NCBI GenBank assembly: GCA_017517685.1
Contig: JAFWYK010000007.1
Coordinates: 1 to 64,000, forward strand
Source of the DNA: Clostridia bacterium
GTDB lineage: Bacteria > Bacillota > Clostridia > TANB77 > CAG-508
Length of the DNA: 64,000 nt
Reading direction: 5' to 3'
Each line of letters opens with the position of its first letter. The stretch's first letter is position 1. Below the pieces are notes generated by a model. It worked only from the letters and a program-made list of their open reading frames with translations, was not told the origin of the DNA and did no database searches. The translations under genes were made by a program, and so were the position numbers. Below are positions 50,255 to 59,498 of the stretch, in pieces.

Positions 50255-51319
50255 ATGGGACTTTGGGATTTTATAAAGAGTAAAATTTTTAAAAAGAATT
50301 TAAAAGCATTGCCTGAACCTGAAATGAAAAAGAAACCAGTAGAATATAATAATGGTCAAAAAAGTTTTAATGAATCAATTAATGTTGGCTATACACCTAA
50401 GATAGTAGAAGAGTTTTCTCCTAAAGTGGGGACACTAGAATTTGCTATTCAACAATATTTATATAGACTTCAAGATCATAATCAACATGGAATACCATTT
50501 AATTCTTATAAAGCTCTAACAGAGATATGTGGAATTAGTACAACTAATCCAGGTAATAATAAACAAAATGAAGATAGAGTGATAAATAGAATGAAATCAG
50601 ATGGAAGGGTTAAGATAAAAAATCAACCAAATGGTAAAAATGGTATTTGTTATAGACATATACAACATGGAAGAGGTGCAGAGGACACTGATACAAGATT
50701 ATATATAAATTGTAAAAGAGAAAATATTGCAGCTTTAGCTGAAAAGTTCTATGAAGAATTTGGAAATAATCCATATTATTTTAAATTTGGTACAGACGAA
50801 CAAGCTAGTGGAAAAAGAAGGTCTGAGCAATTTGTTTTTTATTTAAAATCTGATCCAAAAGAATTAAATGGTGTTATTGAAACTATTGATAGAACAAAGA
50901 AAAAATATCCTCAACTATTTGAAGGTGCAGAATATATGAATCCATTTATGAGAGATGTAAAAGGTTATATTGCTTATGCTCCAGATATTAATACTGATTT
51001 TTACCATAGAATGAATGGAGAACATAGTACATTGAGTGCTCGTAGTTATAATACACTTTTAGGAGAAGCTTTAGAAGATTCATTTACACATGCAATGCAA
51101 GATATTGTATCTCATGATTATGAATTATCAAAAGCAATGAATGGAGAATATCATGATACACCGCAACCTTATGTTAATGCTGTGCTTGAAAAAATAAACA
51201 GTAATCCAATAGAACAAAAGAAATTGGTTGCAAAAATTAAAGATAATTTAAGAATTTGTTCTAAGAATAATTCACTTTTATCTATTAGAGGATTAGAAGA
51301 ACAAAATAGATCAAGATAA
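50255..51319 (+). CDS. Unknown 354-aa protein, paralogue 2
   Basis: Full-length relative of the gene at 48719 with the same block order: GTLEFAIQQYLYRL, NSYKALTEICGI, NGICYRHIQHG, TRLYINCKRENIAALAEKFYEEFG, PYYFKF, RRSEQFVFYL, NPFMRDVKGYIAYAPDIN and ARSYNTLLGEALEDSFTHAM. The first ~30 residues and last ~60 differ most. AAAGGAG precedes the ATG. The single-gene cassette on the minus strand separates the two paralogues. Confidence 0.75.
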   Translation: MGLWDFIKSKIFKKNLKALPEPEMKKKPVEYNNGQKSFNESINVGYTPKIVEEFSPKVGTLEFAIQQYLYRLQDHNQHGIPFNSYKALTEICGISTTNPGNNKQNEDRVINRMKSDGRVKIKNQPNGKNGICYRHIQHGRGAEDTDTRLYINCKRENIAALAEKFYEEFGNNPYYFKFGTDEQASGKRRSEQFVFYLKSDPKELNGVIETIDRTKKKYPQLFEGAEYMNPFMRDVKGYIAYAPDINTDFYHRMNGEHSTLSARSYNTLLGEALEDSFTHAMQDIVSHDYELSKAMNGEYHDTPQPYVNAVLEKINSNPIEQKKLVAKIKDNLRICSKNNSLLSIRGLEEQNRSR

Positions 51320-51335
51320 TTTAATAAGAATAATG

Positions 51336-51375
51336 AAAGTATTATAAATTGTGTGTTTATAATACTTTTATTTTT
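51336..51375 (+). terminator. Intrinsic terminator
   Basis: AAAGTATTATAAA (51336-51348) / TTTATAATACTTT (51356-51368), T-rich tail. Confidence 0.7.
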
Positions 51376-51408
51376 GTTTAAAATGAATAATAAATTGCTT
51401 ATAAAGCC

Positions 51409-51437
51409 TTGAAAATGCCATACTTTTGGTATATAAT
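51409..51437 (+). promoter_or_regulatory. leuS promoter
   Basis: TTGAAA (51409-51414), 17-bp spacer, TATAAT (51432-51437). Only about 34 nt of leader remain before leuS, too little for a T-box. Confidence 0.75.
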
Positions 51438-51477
51438 AATTAACATTGAAAATATACAGAAAAAGGGAGAGAAAGCT

Positions 51478-53895
51478 ATGGCGTATAATTTTAGAGAAGT
51501 TGAAGCTAAATGGCAAAACAAATGGTATTCAGAAGGTACATTTAATGCTTCACAAGATTTTACAAATAAGAAAAAATGGTATGGATTAATTGAATTCCCA
51601 TATCCTTCAGGACAAGGTCTACATGTAGGACATCCTAGAAGTTACACTGCACTTGATATTATTGCAAGAAAGAAAAGAATGGAAGGATATAATGTTTTAT
51701 ATCCAATAGGTTTTGATGCTTTCGGACTCCCAGCTGAAAATTATGCAATAAAAAATCATGTTCATCCAAAAATAACAACAGAGAATAATATTAATCACTT
51801 TAGAGATCAATTAAAAGCATTAGGATTTTCTTTTGATTGGTCAAGAGAAGTAAATACAACAGATCCATCATATTATAAATGGACACAATGGATTTTTATT
51901 CAACTTTATAAAAAAGGTTTAGCATATAAAGCAACAATGCCAATCAATTTCTGTACAGGATGTAAAGTTGGTCTTGCTAATGAAGAAGTTGTTAATGGTG
52001 TTTGCGAGAGATGTGGTAGTCCAGTTGTTCAAAAAGAAAAATCACAATGGATGTTAAAAATAACAGAATATGCTCAAAGATTAATTGATGATTTAGGAGA
52101 ATTAGATTTCTTAGATAAAATTAAAGCACAACAAACAAACTGGATTGGTAGAAGTGAAGGTGCTGAAGTTAATTTCAAAATAGAAGGAACTGAAGATAAT
52201 TTATTAATCTACACAACAAGACCAGATACAATTTTTGGGGCAACATATATGGTAGTAGCTCCAGAACATGAATTAATTAAAAAATATGCTGATAGAATTG
52301 AAAATATCGATGAAGTAAATGCATATAAAGAAAAAGCTGCTTTAAAATCTGATTTTGAAAGAGCAGAACTAAATAAAGAAAAAACAGGTGTTGAAATTAA
52401 AGGAATTAAAGCTATTAACCCATTAACAGGTGAAGCTATTCCAGTATGGATTTCAGATTATGTATTAATTACTTATGGAACAGGAGCTATTATGGCAGTT
52501 CCAGCTCATGATGAAAGAGATTATGAATTTGCTACAAAAATGGGATTAGAAATTAAACAAGTAATTAAAGCAAAAGATGTTGAAGAAACAGAATTACCAC
52601 TTACAGACGTTGAAAATGGAGTAAGTATAAATTCAGGATTCTTAACAGGACTTGATAGTAGAGATGCTATTAAAAAAGCAACAGAATATATTGAAGAAAA
52701 CAAATTAGGTGAGAAAAAAGTAAATTATAAATTAAGAGATTGGGTATTCTCAAGACAAAGATATTGGGGAGAGCCAATTCCAATGGTTTATTGTGAAGAT
52801 TGTGGATGGAATCCAATTCCAGAGACAGAACTTCCGCTTGTACTTCCTGATATAGAAGATTATGAACCAGGAGAAAATGGAGAATCACCTTTAGCAAAAC
52901 AACTTGATTGGATAAAAACAAAATGTCCATGTTGTGGTAAAGATGCAAGAAGAGAAACAGATACAATGCCACAATGGGCTGGATCATCTTGGTATTTCTT
53001 AAGATATATGGATGCTCATAATGATGAAGCATTAGCTTCAAAAGAAGCTCTTGATTATTGGTCACCAATTGATTGGTATAATGGTGGTATGGAACATACA
53101 ACACTTCACTTATTATATTCAAGATTTTGGCATAAATTCTTATATGATATCGGAGTTGTTCCAACAAAAGAACCATATCAAAAACGTACATCACATGGTA
53201 TGATTTTAGGAACAAATGGTGAAAAAATGTCTAAATCAAAAGGAAATGTTATCAATCCAGATGATATCGTAAATGAATTTGGTGCTGATACATTTAGAGT
53301 ATATGAAATGTTTATGGGACCATTTGATCAAACAGCACCATGGTCTATGGAATCAATTCGTGGATGTGGTAAGTTCTTAGATAGAGTATGGAATATGCAA
53401 GAAATCTTAGTAGATGGAGATGAATATTCTAAAGAACACGAAAAAATGATGCATAAAGCAATTAAGAAAGTAACATCTGATATTGAAGAAATGAAATTTA
53501 ATACATCTGTAGCTGAATTTATGAAAATGACAAATGAGTTTTATAAAGATAAAGTTATTAATAAAGCAGAATACAAAACATTCTTACAACTTTTAAATCC
53601 ATTTGCACCTCATATGACAGAAGAATTATTTAATATTTTAGGTGAGACAAAAACAATTAATGAAACACCTTGGCCAGTATATGATGATGCAAAAACAATA
53701 GATGATGAAATTGAAATACCAGTTCAAGTAAATGGTAAAGTAAAAGCTGTTATTTTAGTTGCTAAAGAAGCTTCTCAAGAAGAAGTAAAAGCTGTTGTAG
53801 ATGCAACAGAAGCTGTTCAAAATGCAGTAGCAGGAAAAACAATTGTAAAAGAAATCTATGTAAATGGAAGAATTTATAATATTGTAGTTAAATAA
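51478..53895 (+). CDS. leuS: Leucyl-tRNA synthetase
   Basis: Charges tRNA-Leu with leucine. About 805 aa from the ATG at 51478 (GGGAGAG upstream). Class Ia landmarks: [19 protein letters not shown] (HIGH site), zinc-type CTGCKVG ... CERCGSP, editing domain with [19 protein letters not shown] and the [15 protein letters not shown] block, and KMSKSKGN near residue 580. The C-terminal anticodon and LeuRS-specific domains are complete. Monocistronic and, unusually for this group, without a T-box leader. Confidence 0.97.
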   Translation: MAYNFREVEAKWQNKWYSEGTFNASQDFTNKKKWYGLIEFPYPSGQGLHVGHPRSYTALDIIARKKRMEGYNVLYPIGFDAFGLPAENYAIKNHVHPKITTENNINHFRDQLKALGFSFDWSREVNTTDPSYYKWTQWIFIQLYKKGLAYKATMPINFCTGCKVGLANEEVVNGVCERCGSPVVQKEKSQWMLKITEYAQRLIDDLGELDFLDKIKAQQTNWIGRSEGAEVNFKIEGTEDNLLIYTTRPDTIFGATYMVVAPEHELIKKYADRIENIDEVNAYKEKAALKSDFERAELNKEKTGVEIKGIKAINPLTGEAIPVWISDYVLITYGTGAIMAVPAHDERDYEFATKMGLEIKQVIKAKDVEETELPLTDVENGVSINSGFLTGLDSRDAIKKATEYIEENKLGEKKVNYKLRDWVFSRQRYWGEPIPMVYCEDCGWNPIPETELPLVLPDIEDYEPGENGESPLAKQLDWIKTKCPCCGKDARRETDTMPQWAGSSWYFLRYMDAHNDEALASKEALDYWSPIDWYNGGMEHTTLHLLYSRFWHKFLYDIGVVPTKEPYQKRTSHGMILGTNGEKMSKSKGNVINPDDIVNEFGADTFRVYEMFMGPFDQTAPWSMESIRGCGKFLDRVWNMQEILVDGDEYSKEHEKMMHKAIKKVTSDIEEMKFNTSVAEFMKMTNEFYKDKVINKAEYKTFLQLLNPFAPHMTEELFNILGETKTINETPWPVYDDAKTIDDEIEIPVQVNGKVKAVILVAKEASQEEVKAVVDATEAVQNAVAGKTIVKEIYVNGRIYNIVVK

Positions 53896-53901
53896 AAAAT
53901 T

Positions 53902-53937
53902 CGCTAAGTAGACGTTTGTTTACTTAGCGTTTTTTGT
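53902..53937 (+). terminator. leuS terminator
   Basis: CGCTAAGTA (53902-53910) / TACTTAGCG (53921-53929), then TTTTTT. Confidence 0.8.
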
Positions 53938-53941
53938 TATA

Positions 53942-53979
53942 AATAGGAAAAAGCACCTAGGCCAGAGCCTGAGGTGCTT
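53942..53979 (-). terminator. GC-rich terminator of the GNAT gene
   Basis: AAGCACCT (53951-53958) / AGGTGCTT (53972-53979) with an inner GCC/GGC stem; minus-strand tail TTTCCTATTT. Confidence 0.7.
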
Positions 53980-54000
53980 GAAAATGAGATAAGTGTGTAC

Positions 54001-54501
54001 TTACGTTGTGAGAGACAAATGATGCATCATTTCACCAAGTTCTCCTGGAAAAGGAGTATTCTTGATGCCGAGTAATTTAGATACCGTTCGGTATGAAGCA
54101 ACGTTTCCTTGTGCGATTGCGAAAAGGAGAGTTGTGCCTTTCGGAAGAGCATCTTTGAATGCACATAGTGCTTCAAACATATAACCTTTTCTCCGCATAG
54201 ATTTGTCAGTTAGAATACAGATATCTAAATTGAGAGGGGAAGTGGTGAGCGCTGTTGCAATAATAGCTCCAACAAGTTTTCCAGTTCCTTTTTCCTCTAA
54301 AACAAGATAGTAATCGTATTTTAAATCACTTACGGAGTAGTAATCTCGAATTGTCTCGAGAGTTTCTTCATAGGTTTCTTCACAAGCGTAAGGTACATAG
54401 ATTTGAATATCTTTATCTCTAGTCATCTGGTGATAGGCTGGTGCATCTTCTACAGTGAACTGCCGAATTACCAGTCTGTCGGATTCAATTACAAAATTCA
54501 T
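54001..54501 (-). CDS. GNAT-family N-acetyltransferase
   Basis: Acetyl-CoA-dependent acetyltransferase of the RimJ/RimL-like branch. 166 aa from the ATG at 54501, chosen because AGGAGG lies 11 nt upstream. Opening SDRLVIRQFTVEDAPAYHQM, a GKLVGAIIAT strand, and RRKGYMFEALCAFKDAL as the acetyl-CoA-binding Q/RxxGxG/A-like loop. The last part (YRTVSKLLGIKNTPFPGE) matches the common KLGF-type end. It is more G+C-rich than both neighbours and stands alone with its own promoter and terminator. Substrate unknown. Confidence 0.82.
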   Translation of the reverse strand: MNFVIESDRLVIRQFTVEDAPAYHQMTRDKDIQIYVPYACEETYEETLETIRDYYSVSDLKYDYYLVLEEKGTGKLVGAIIATALTTSPLNLDICILTDKSMRRKGYMFEALCAFKDALPKGTTLLFAIAQGNVASYRTVSKLLGIKNTPFPGELGEMMHHLSLTT

Positions 54502-54537
54502 TCCGTATGACCTCCTGATATAGATTTTTCGTGAACC

Positions 54538-54566
54538 ATTATACCACAAATAAAGTATTATGTAAA
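54538..54566 (-). promoter_or_regulatory. GNAT gene promoter
   Basis: Read on the minus strand: TTTACA (54566-54561), 17-bp spacer, TATAAT (54543-54538). Confidence 0.7.
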
Positions 54567-54612
54567 TAAGCCTCTAATAATCCGAACAATGAGGCAAATT
54601 TACTTTCTGATA

Positions 54613-55185
54613 TTAATATTTTAAGTTTGGTAATTGTCTTGCTAAAGTTTCATAATTTGGCACGAATTTTTTTAACATTTCGTAGAATTTTTTTGAATGT
54701 GTTTTGTATTTTAGATGACAGAATTGATGGAAAATAACATATTCTACTATTTCTTTTGCGTACATTACAATATAAGGATTAATCAAGATTGATTGAGTGT
54801 TATCATCGAAGTGGGCAAGAGTTGATTTCATTTTTTTAATTTCGTAATCTTCTGGTGCAAATCCAAAAGTATGTCTTGCTTTTTCCATAATATCTTCGAT
54901 TTCTTTTTCTGCTATTGTAGTATACATTTTCAATAAAATTACATCTAATAAATCTTGATTATGTCTGTTTCTAAATGACATAGGAAGATAAATATTTATA
55001 CAAGAATCTGTTAAATTTAACTCAGGTTTTTGTACTCTTAAATAGTAAACATTTACTGCATATTTTGTTCCAAAAATTCTTGTGAATTTTGGTAAAAGTG
55101 TTTCATCTTTTCCTAATATGAAGTTATCTTCTAAAATTGCTTTTTCCTTTGTATTAACTGATTTTGCTCTTTTTAAAATATTCAT
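54613..55185 (-). CDS. DUF45/YgjP-type metallopeptidase relative with altered active site
   Basis: 190 aa from the ATG at 55185 (GGAGGG nine nt upstream). The C-terminal EIVEYVIFHQFCHLKYKTHSKKFYEML matches the VIxHExxHxxxxxHSxxF motif of YgjP-like zinc peptidases, but the catalytic Glu is Gln (HQFCH, codon CAA). The three His ligands are kept. It could still bind zinc but may not cleave. The promoter region carries LexA-like elements, hinting at DNA-damage control. Confidence 0.7.
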   Translation of the reverse strand: MNILKRAKSVNTKEKAILEDNFILGKDETLLPKFTRIFGTKYAVNVYYLRVQKPELNLTDSCINIYLPMSFRNRHNQDLLDVILLKMYTTIAEKEIEDIMEKARHTFGFAPEDYEIKKMKSTLAHFDDNTQSILINPYIVMYAKEIVEYVIFHQFCHLKYKTHSKKFYEMLKKFVPNYETLARQLPNLKY

Positions 55186-55205
55186 CTTTTTAGCCCTCCT
55201 ACAAA

Positions 55206-55286
55206 ATAAATGTTCGCGAATGTTTGTTTGTTTTATTTTACATATAGAAAAACAAAATGTCAATACTTTTTTCGAAAAAATGTTCG
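55206..55286 (-). promoter_or_regulatory. Promoter with LexA-like operator elements
   Basis: On the minus strand TTGACA (55263-55258), 17-bp spacer, TAAAAT (55240-55235). Just upstream, CGAACATTTTTTCG (55286-55273) matches the Firmicute LexA site CGAACATATGTTCG at 12 of 14 positions; a further CGAACATTTATTTTG lies downstream of the -10 near 55216. Operator function is inferred. Confidence 0.5.
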
Positions 55287-55380
55287 GTGTTTTTATCGAA
55301 TGTTTTTTGTTCTTAGAATCACAAGAAAAAGAGCAAAAAAATTTTTTTTATTAATAAAACTTTTATTAAAGAACATTAAA

Positions 55381-55749
55381 TTATTGTTTTTTAATTTTTG
55401 GTTTTGAAAGTAAAGAGGCAAAATACCCAAAGAATATTGCTGCGGCGATACCACCACTTGCAGCTTTAATTCCACCAGTAAATATACCTAGAAAACCAGA
55501 AGAATTTATATCTGAAATTACGCCTTTTGCAAGTAAATTTCCAAATCCAGTAAGTGGAACAGTAGCACCACAACCAGCAAAATTAACCAAGTGCTGATAT
55601 AATCCAAGACCACCTAAAATACATCCAATAGTTACAAATGTAACTAATATTCTAGCTGAAGTAATTTTTGTTTTATCGAGCATAATTTGACCAATGCAGC
55701 AAATTAATCCACCGACAATAAATGCTTTTAAAATCATATACCAATCCAT
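55381..55749 (-). CDS. spoVAE: Stage V sporulation protein AE
   Basis: 122-aa membrane protein with about four helices, part of the SpoVA channel that moves dipicolinic acid into the forespore and out on germination. AFIVGGLICCIGQIMLDKT and the later VPLTGFGNLLAKGVISDI and GFLGIFTGGIKAASGGIAAAIFFGY blocks are typical. Third gene of spoVAC-AD-AE. Confidence 0.93.
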   Translation of the reverse strand: MDWYMILKAFIVGGLICCIGQIMLDKTKITSARILVTFVTIGCILGGLGLYQHLVNFAGCGATVPLTGFGNLLAKGVISDINSSGFLGIFTGGIKAASGGIAAAIFFGYFASLLSKPKIKKQ

Positions 55750-55768
55750 AAATATTTCCTTTCAAATT

Positions 55769-56773
55769 TTAAATTTCAATACTAATTGCATGAGCTATTC
55801 CTGGAATTGATTCACCTTGTTGGCTAGATGTGGAATTCATTAAAGCTCCTGTTGCAATCATTAGTACTTTTTTATATTTTTTCTCTTGTAATTGTTTATA
55901 GATATATCCAGAGAACACTGTTGCAATACATCCACAACCAGACCCACCAGAATGAGTGTCCTGGGTTTCTTTATCAAATATTAATACACCACAATCATTG
56001 TAATTGTTTTTTATGTTATAACCTTCATCAAGGCAAAGATCGATTAATAGATCTTTTCCAATATATCCTAAATCGCCTGTAAATATTGCATCATAATAAG
56101 ATGGTTTTCGATTTAAATCTTTTAGATGAGTAATTAAAGTATCTTTGGCTGCACCGGCCATAGCAGCCCCCATATTATTAACGTCTTTTATTCCCATATC
56201 GATTATTTTACCAGGAGTAAAACTTTTGATAATTGGACCAATATTATTTTTTGAAAGAAGCGCTGCGCCACAACCAGTAACAGTCCATTGACTAGAAGGG
56301 GGTCTTTGATTTCCTAGTTCTAAAGGGAATCTAAATTGCTTTTCTGCTGAACAAAAATGACTTGAAGCAGAACAGATTGCGTTTTGTGCAAAATTTCCGT
56401 CAATAAAACTTGATGCTACAATCATAGATTCTATAAAAGTAGAGCATGCACCGAATAATCCTATAAACGGAATGTTTGAGTCACGATATGCAAAATTAGA
56501 TGCGATACATTGATTTAATAAATCACCAGCAAAGCAAAAATCAATGTCTTTAGAAGAAAGATTTGTTTTTGAGATTAAAGAATTTACTGTTTCTTTAACA
56601 ATTTTACTTTCAGCTTTTTCCCAAGATTTTTCACCCCAAAATTCATCTTCTAATAAAGTATCAAAATAGTTTGCCATAGGACCATCTTTTTCTTTTGGTC
56701 CAACTATTGAAGCTGTTTCATGAATATATACAGGATTTTCTAAAAGATATGTTTGGTTATTAATTTTTTTCAT
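55769..56773 (-). CDS. spoVAD: Stage V sporulation protein AD
   Basis: 334 aa, thiolase-like fold, the cytosolic SpoVA subunit that binds dipicolinic acid. VYIHETASIVGPKEKDGPM opening, GLFGACSTFIESMIVASSFI (the thiolase-type Cys region), SASSHFCSAEKQFRFPLE and HSGGSGCGCIATVFSGYIY are all hallmark blocks. Between spoVAC and spoVAE with short gaps. Confidence 0.95.
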   Translation of the reverse strand: MKKINNQTYLLENPVYIHETASIVGPKEKDGPMANYFDTLLEDEFWGEKSWEKAESKIVKETVNSLISKTNLSSKDIDFCFAGDLLNQCIASNFAYRDSNIPFIGLFGACSTFIESMIVASSFIDGNFAQNAICSASSHFCSAEKQFRFPLELGNQRPPSSQWTVTGCGAALLSKNNIGPIIKSFTPGKIIDMGIKDVNNMGAAMAGAAKDTLITHLKDLNRKPSYYDAIFTGDLGYIGKDLLIDLCLDEGYNIKNNYNDCGVLIFDKETQDTHSGGSGCGCIATVFSGYIYKQLQEKKYKKVLMIATGALMNSTSSQQGESIPGIAHAISIEI

Positions 56774-56786
56774 TTTTAAAACTCCT

Positions 56787-57260
56787 TTATACTAAAATAA
56801 TAGACTGAGCGTGAAGAATGATATAAATAATTCCAACAATAATGCTAGTTGAAATTCCATATACTAAAACAGGACCTGCTACAGTAAACATTTTTGCACC
56901 AACTCCAAGAACATAACCTTCTGATTTGTATTCCATTGCAGGTGATACGATTGAATTTGCAAAGCCTGTAATAGGAACAAAAGAACCTGCTCCAGCAAAT
57001 TTTCCAATTTTGTTAAATATATTTAATGCAGTTAAAAATGCACTAGCAAAAATTAAACTTATAGATACGATTGTATAGCAAGTAGTATCATCTAATCCGC
57101 GCATACTGAAATATTCAAAAATAATTTGACCTAAAGAACATATAAGACCACCAACTAAAAATGCATGTATACAGTTAGATATAATAGGTGAGTTTGGAGT
57201 TTTTTCATCAACATATGCTTGATATTCAGCTTTTGAAGTAATCTTTTTTATAAAAATCAT
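56787..57260 (-). CDS. spoVAC: Stage V sporulation protein AC
   Basis: 157-aa membrane protein, described in Bacillus as the mechanosensitive component of the SpoVA channel. NCIHAFLVGGLICSLGQIIFEYF, GKFAGAGSFVPITGFANSIVSPAMEYKSEG (conserved loop) and a final membrane helix are present. AAAGGAG precedes the ATG. First of the three-gene set; spoVAA, AB and AF are absent here, as in many Clostridia. Confidence 0.95.
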   Translation of the reverse strand: MIFIKKITSKAEYQAYVDEKTPNSPIISNCIHAFLVGGLICSLGQIIFEYFSMRGLDDTTCYTIVSISLIFASAFLTALNIFNKIGKFAGAGSFVPITGFANSIVSPAMEYKSEGYVLGVGAKMFTVAGPVLVYGISTSIIVGIIYIILHAQSIILV

Positions 57261-57282
57261 CTCCTTTTGTTAGTTTTACTTA

Positions 57283-57310
57283 TATTTTCCCCAAAATACA
57301 TTTATTATTC
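57283..57310 (-). promoter_or_regulatory. Possible forespore (sigma-F/G-type) promoter of spoVA
   Basis: On the minus strand GAATA (57310-57306), 13 nt, then GGGGAAAATA (57292-57283), the latter fitting the sigma-F -10 pattern GGNNANANTR. The spacer is about 2 nt short of the B. subtilis norm. Confidence 0.35.
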
Positions 57311-57424
57311 ATCAAAAAAACACAATAAATTATTAAAATTCTAACGTGTTAAATTATGCCTATTTGGCTAAAAAATAAAACAAATGGAGGAGAATACTAA
57401 AGGATTAGTATCAAAAGAAAAATT

Positions 57425-59371
57425 ATGGATAAATATTTAAATCAATTAAGTAAAACTTATAAAAATATTCAAGAGGTTTCAGAAGAAATAATAAACCTTC
57501 AAGCTATTTTGAATTTACCAAAAGGAACAGAGCTTTTCTTAAGTGATATACACGGAGAATATGAGGCTTTTATTCATATTTTAAATAATGGTTCGGGAAT
57601 AATAAAAAGCAAAATAGAAAGCATTTATGAAAAAACATTAACTGAGGGAGATAGGAAAGATTTAGCGACTTTAATTTATTATCCTGAAGAAAAATTAAAT
57701 TTAATAAAAAAAGAAAATATAAATTTAGAAGAATGGTACAGAATAACTTTATATAGATTAATTGAAGTAACAAAATCTGTTAGTTCAAAATATACTCGTT
57801 CAAAAGTTAGAAAAGCAATGCCAGATGGGTTTGATTATATAATTGATGAATTGATACATCTTCAAGGGGATGATATCAACAAAGAACTATATTATAACCA
57901 AATTATTGAAAGTATTATAGATTTAAATAGAGCAGATAATTTCATTGTTGCTATTTCTGATTTAATAAAAAGAATGGCAATAGATCATTTGCATATTGTT
58001 GGAGATATATATGACAGAGGTCCAGGTGCGCCAATTATTATGGATAAATTAATGAATTTCCACAGTTTGGATATAGAGTGGGGAAATCATGACATTTTAT
58101 GGATGGGTGCTGCAGCAGGTAATGAAGCTTGTATTGCAAATGTAGTAAGAATTTGTAGTAGATATGATAATTTATCAACACTAGAAGATGGGTATGGAAT
58201 AAATATAAGACCAATCTCTATTTTTGCTACTGAAACATATAAAGATGATTCTTGTAAAGCATTTCTTCCAAGAAATAAAGAAGTGTCAAAATATAGTAAC
58301 ACTGATAAATATGTTTTATCAAAAATACAAAAAGCAATTTCTATAATTCAGTTTAAACTTGAAGGACAACTTATAAAAAAACACCCAGAGTACAAAATGA
58401 AAGATAGATTGTTATTAGATAAAATGAACTTAGAAGATGGAACTGTTACAATTGGTGGAATTGAATATAAATTAAATGATAAAAACTTTCCAACTATTGA
58501 TAAAAAGAATCCATATAAATTATCAGAGGGTGAAGCAGAAGTTGTTGAAAGATTAAAATCATCATTTATGCATAGTGAAAAACTTAACAAACATGTTAAC
58601 TTTTTATATGCTAAAGGTCATGTATATAAAGTCTTTAACTCAAATATTTTATTCCATGGATGCATTCCTATGAAAGAAAATGGTGAGTTTGATAAAGTTG
58701 AACTTTTAGGTAAAAGCTTAAAAGGAAAAGAATTACTAGATAATATTGAAAATATAGCGCATAAGGCTTATTTTGGAGAAAAAGATGAATCAAACCAAGA
58801 AGCAATTGATCTTATGTGGTATTTTTGGTGCGGTCCAAAATCACCATTATTTGGTAAGGATAAGGCAGCAACATTTGAAAGATATTTCTTAGAAGAAAAA
58901 GAACTTCATAAAGAACATAAAAATCCATATTATAAATTAATTAATGATGAAAAAGTGTGTGATAAAATATTAGAAAATTTTGATACATCTATAGAAGATG
59001 GACATATTATTAATGGGCATGTTCCTGTTAAAGCAAAAGATGGAGAAAATCCAGTTAAAGCGAACGGAAAACTTATTGTTATTGATGGTGGTTTTGCAAA
59101 AGCATATCAACCAACAACAGGTATTGCTGGATATACTCTAACATATAATTCTCATGGTTTAGTTTTAGCTATGAACGAACCATTTGAATCAAAAAATAAA
59201 GCAATTGAAGAGGGATTAGATATTAAAACACAGACAATTCTAAAAGAAAACGTGATTTCAAGAAAGAGAGTTGCTGATACAGATATCGGGGTAAAACTAA
59301 AAGAAGAAATTGACGATTTAAAACAACTTTTAGTTGCTTATAGAGAAGGAATTTTAAAAGAGAAAATATAG
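57425..59371 (+). CDS. fbp: Fructose-1,6-bisphosphatase, class III
   Basis: Gluconeogenic enzyme that makes fructose 6-phosphate. 648 aa, the long Firmicute class III type built on a calcineurin-like metallophosphatase core: LFLSDIHGEYEAFIHIL (about 38), DHLHIVGDIYDRGPGAPIIMD (about 190), GNHDILWMGAAAGN and IINGHVPVKAKDGENP near the C-terminus. Length and motif order separate it from class I and II enzymes. AGGAGAA lies well upstream and the immediate ribosome site is weak. Divergent from spoVA. Confidence 0.95.
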   Translation: MDKYLNQLSKTYKNIQEVSEEIINLQAILNLPKGTELFLSDIHGEYEAFIHILNNGSGIIKSKIESIYEKTLTEGDRKDLATLIYYPEEKLNLIKKENINLEEWYRITLYRLIEVTKSVSSKYTRSKVRKAMPDGFDYIIDELIHLQGDDINKELYYNQIIESIIDLNRADNFIVAISDLIKRMAIDHLHIVGDIYDRGPGAPIIMDKLMNFHSLDIEWGNHDILWMGAAAGNEACIANVVRICSRYDNLSTLEDGYGINIRPISIFATETYKDDSCKAFLPRNKEVSKYSNTDKYVLSKIQKAISIIQFKLEGQLIKKHPEYKMKDRLLLDKMNLEDGTVTIGGIEYKLNDKNFPTIDKKNPYKLSEGEAEVVERLKSSFMHSEKLNKHVNFLYAKGHVYKVFNSNILFHGCIPMKENGEFDKVELLGKSLKGKELLDNIENIAHKAYFGEKDESNQEAIDLMWYFWCGPKSPLFGKDKAATFERYFLEEKELHKEHKNPYYKLINDEKVCDKILENFDTSIEDGHIINGHVPVKAKDGENPVKANGKLIVIDGGFAKAYQPTTGIAGYTLTYNSHGLVLAMNEPFESKNKAIEEGLDIKTQTILKENVISRKRVADTDIGVKLKEEIDDLKQLLVAYREGILKEKI

Positions 59372-59427
59372 CTTAAAAATGCTTGTTACAGTTGTATTAC
59401 TTTTGTGTTACTTATTGCCTGAAAGTA

Positions 59428-59456
59428 TTGATTTTTTTCGAAAAATTCGATATAAC
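59428..59456 (+). promoter_or_regulatory. Promoter of the type IV pilus-like operon
   Basis: TTGATT (59428-59433), 17-bp spacer, TATAAC (59451-59456). TTTTTCGAAAAA inside the spacer is a short palindrome and possible operator. Confidence 0.6.
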
Positions 59457-59498
59457 TATACATATAAAAAGGCGAAATAGACGAAGGAGAAAAATACA

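Noticed and set aside
51375..51477. T-box leader upstream of leuS
   Set aside because: The promoter leaves only about 34 nt of leader, and no T-box sequence or specifier stem is present.
52670..53215. 181-codon minus-strand ORF inside leuS
   Set aside because: Antisense shadow of a conserved housekeeping gene with no promoter or ribosome site of its own.
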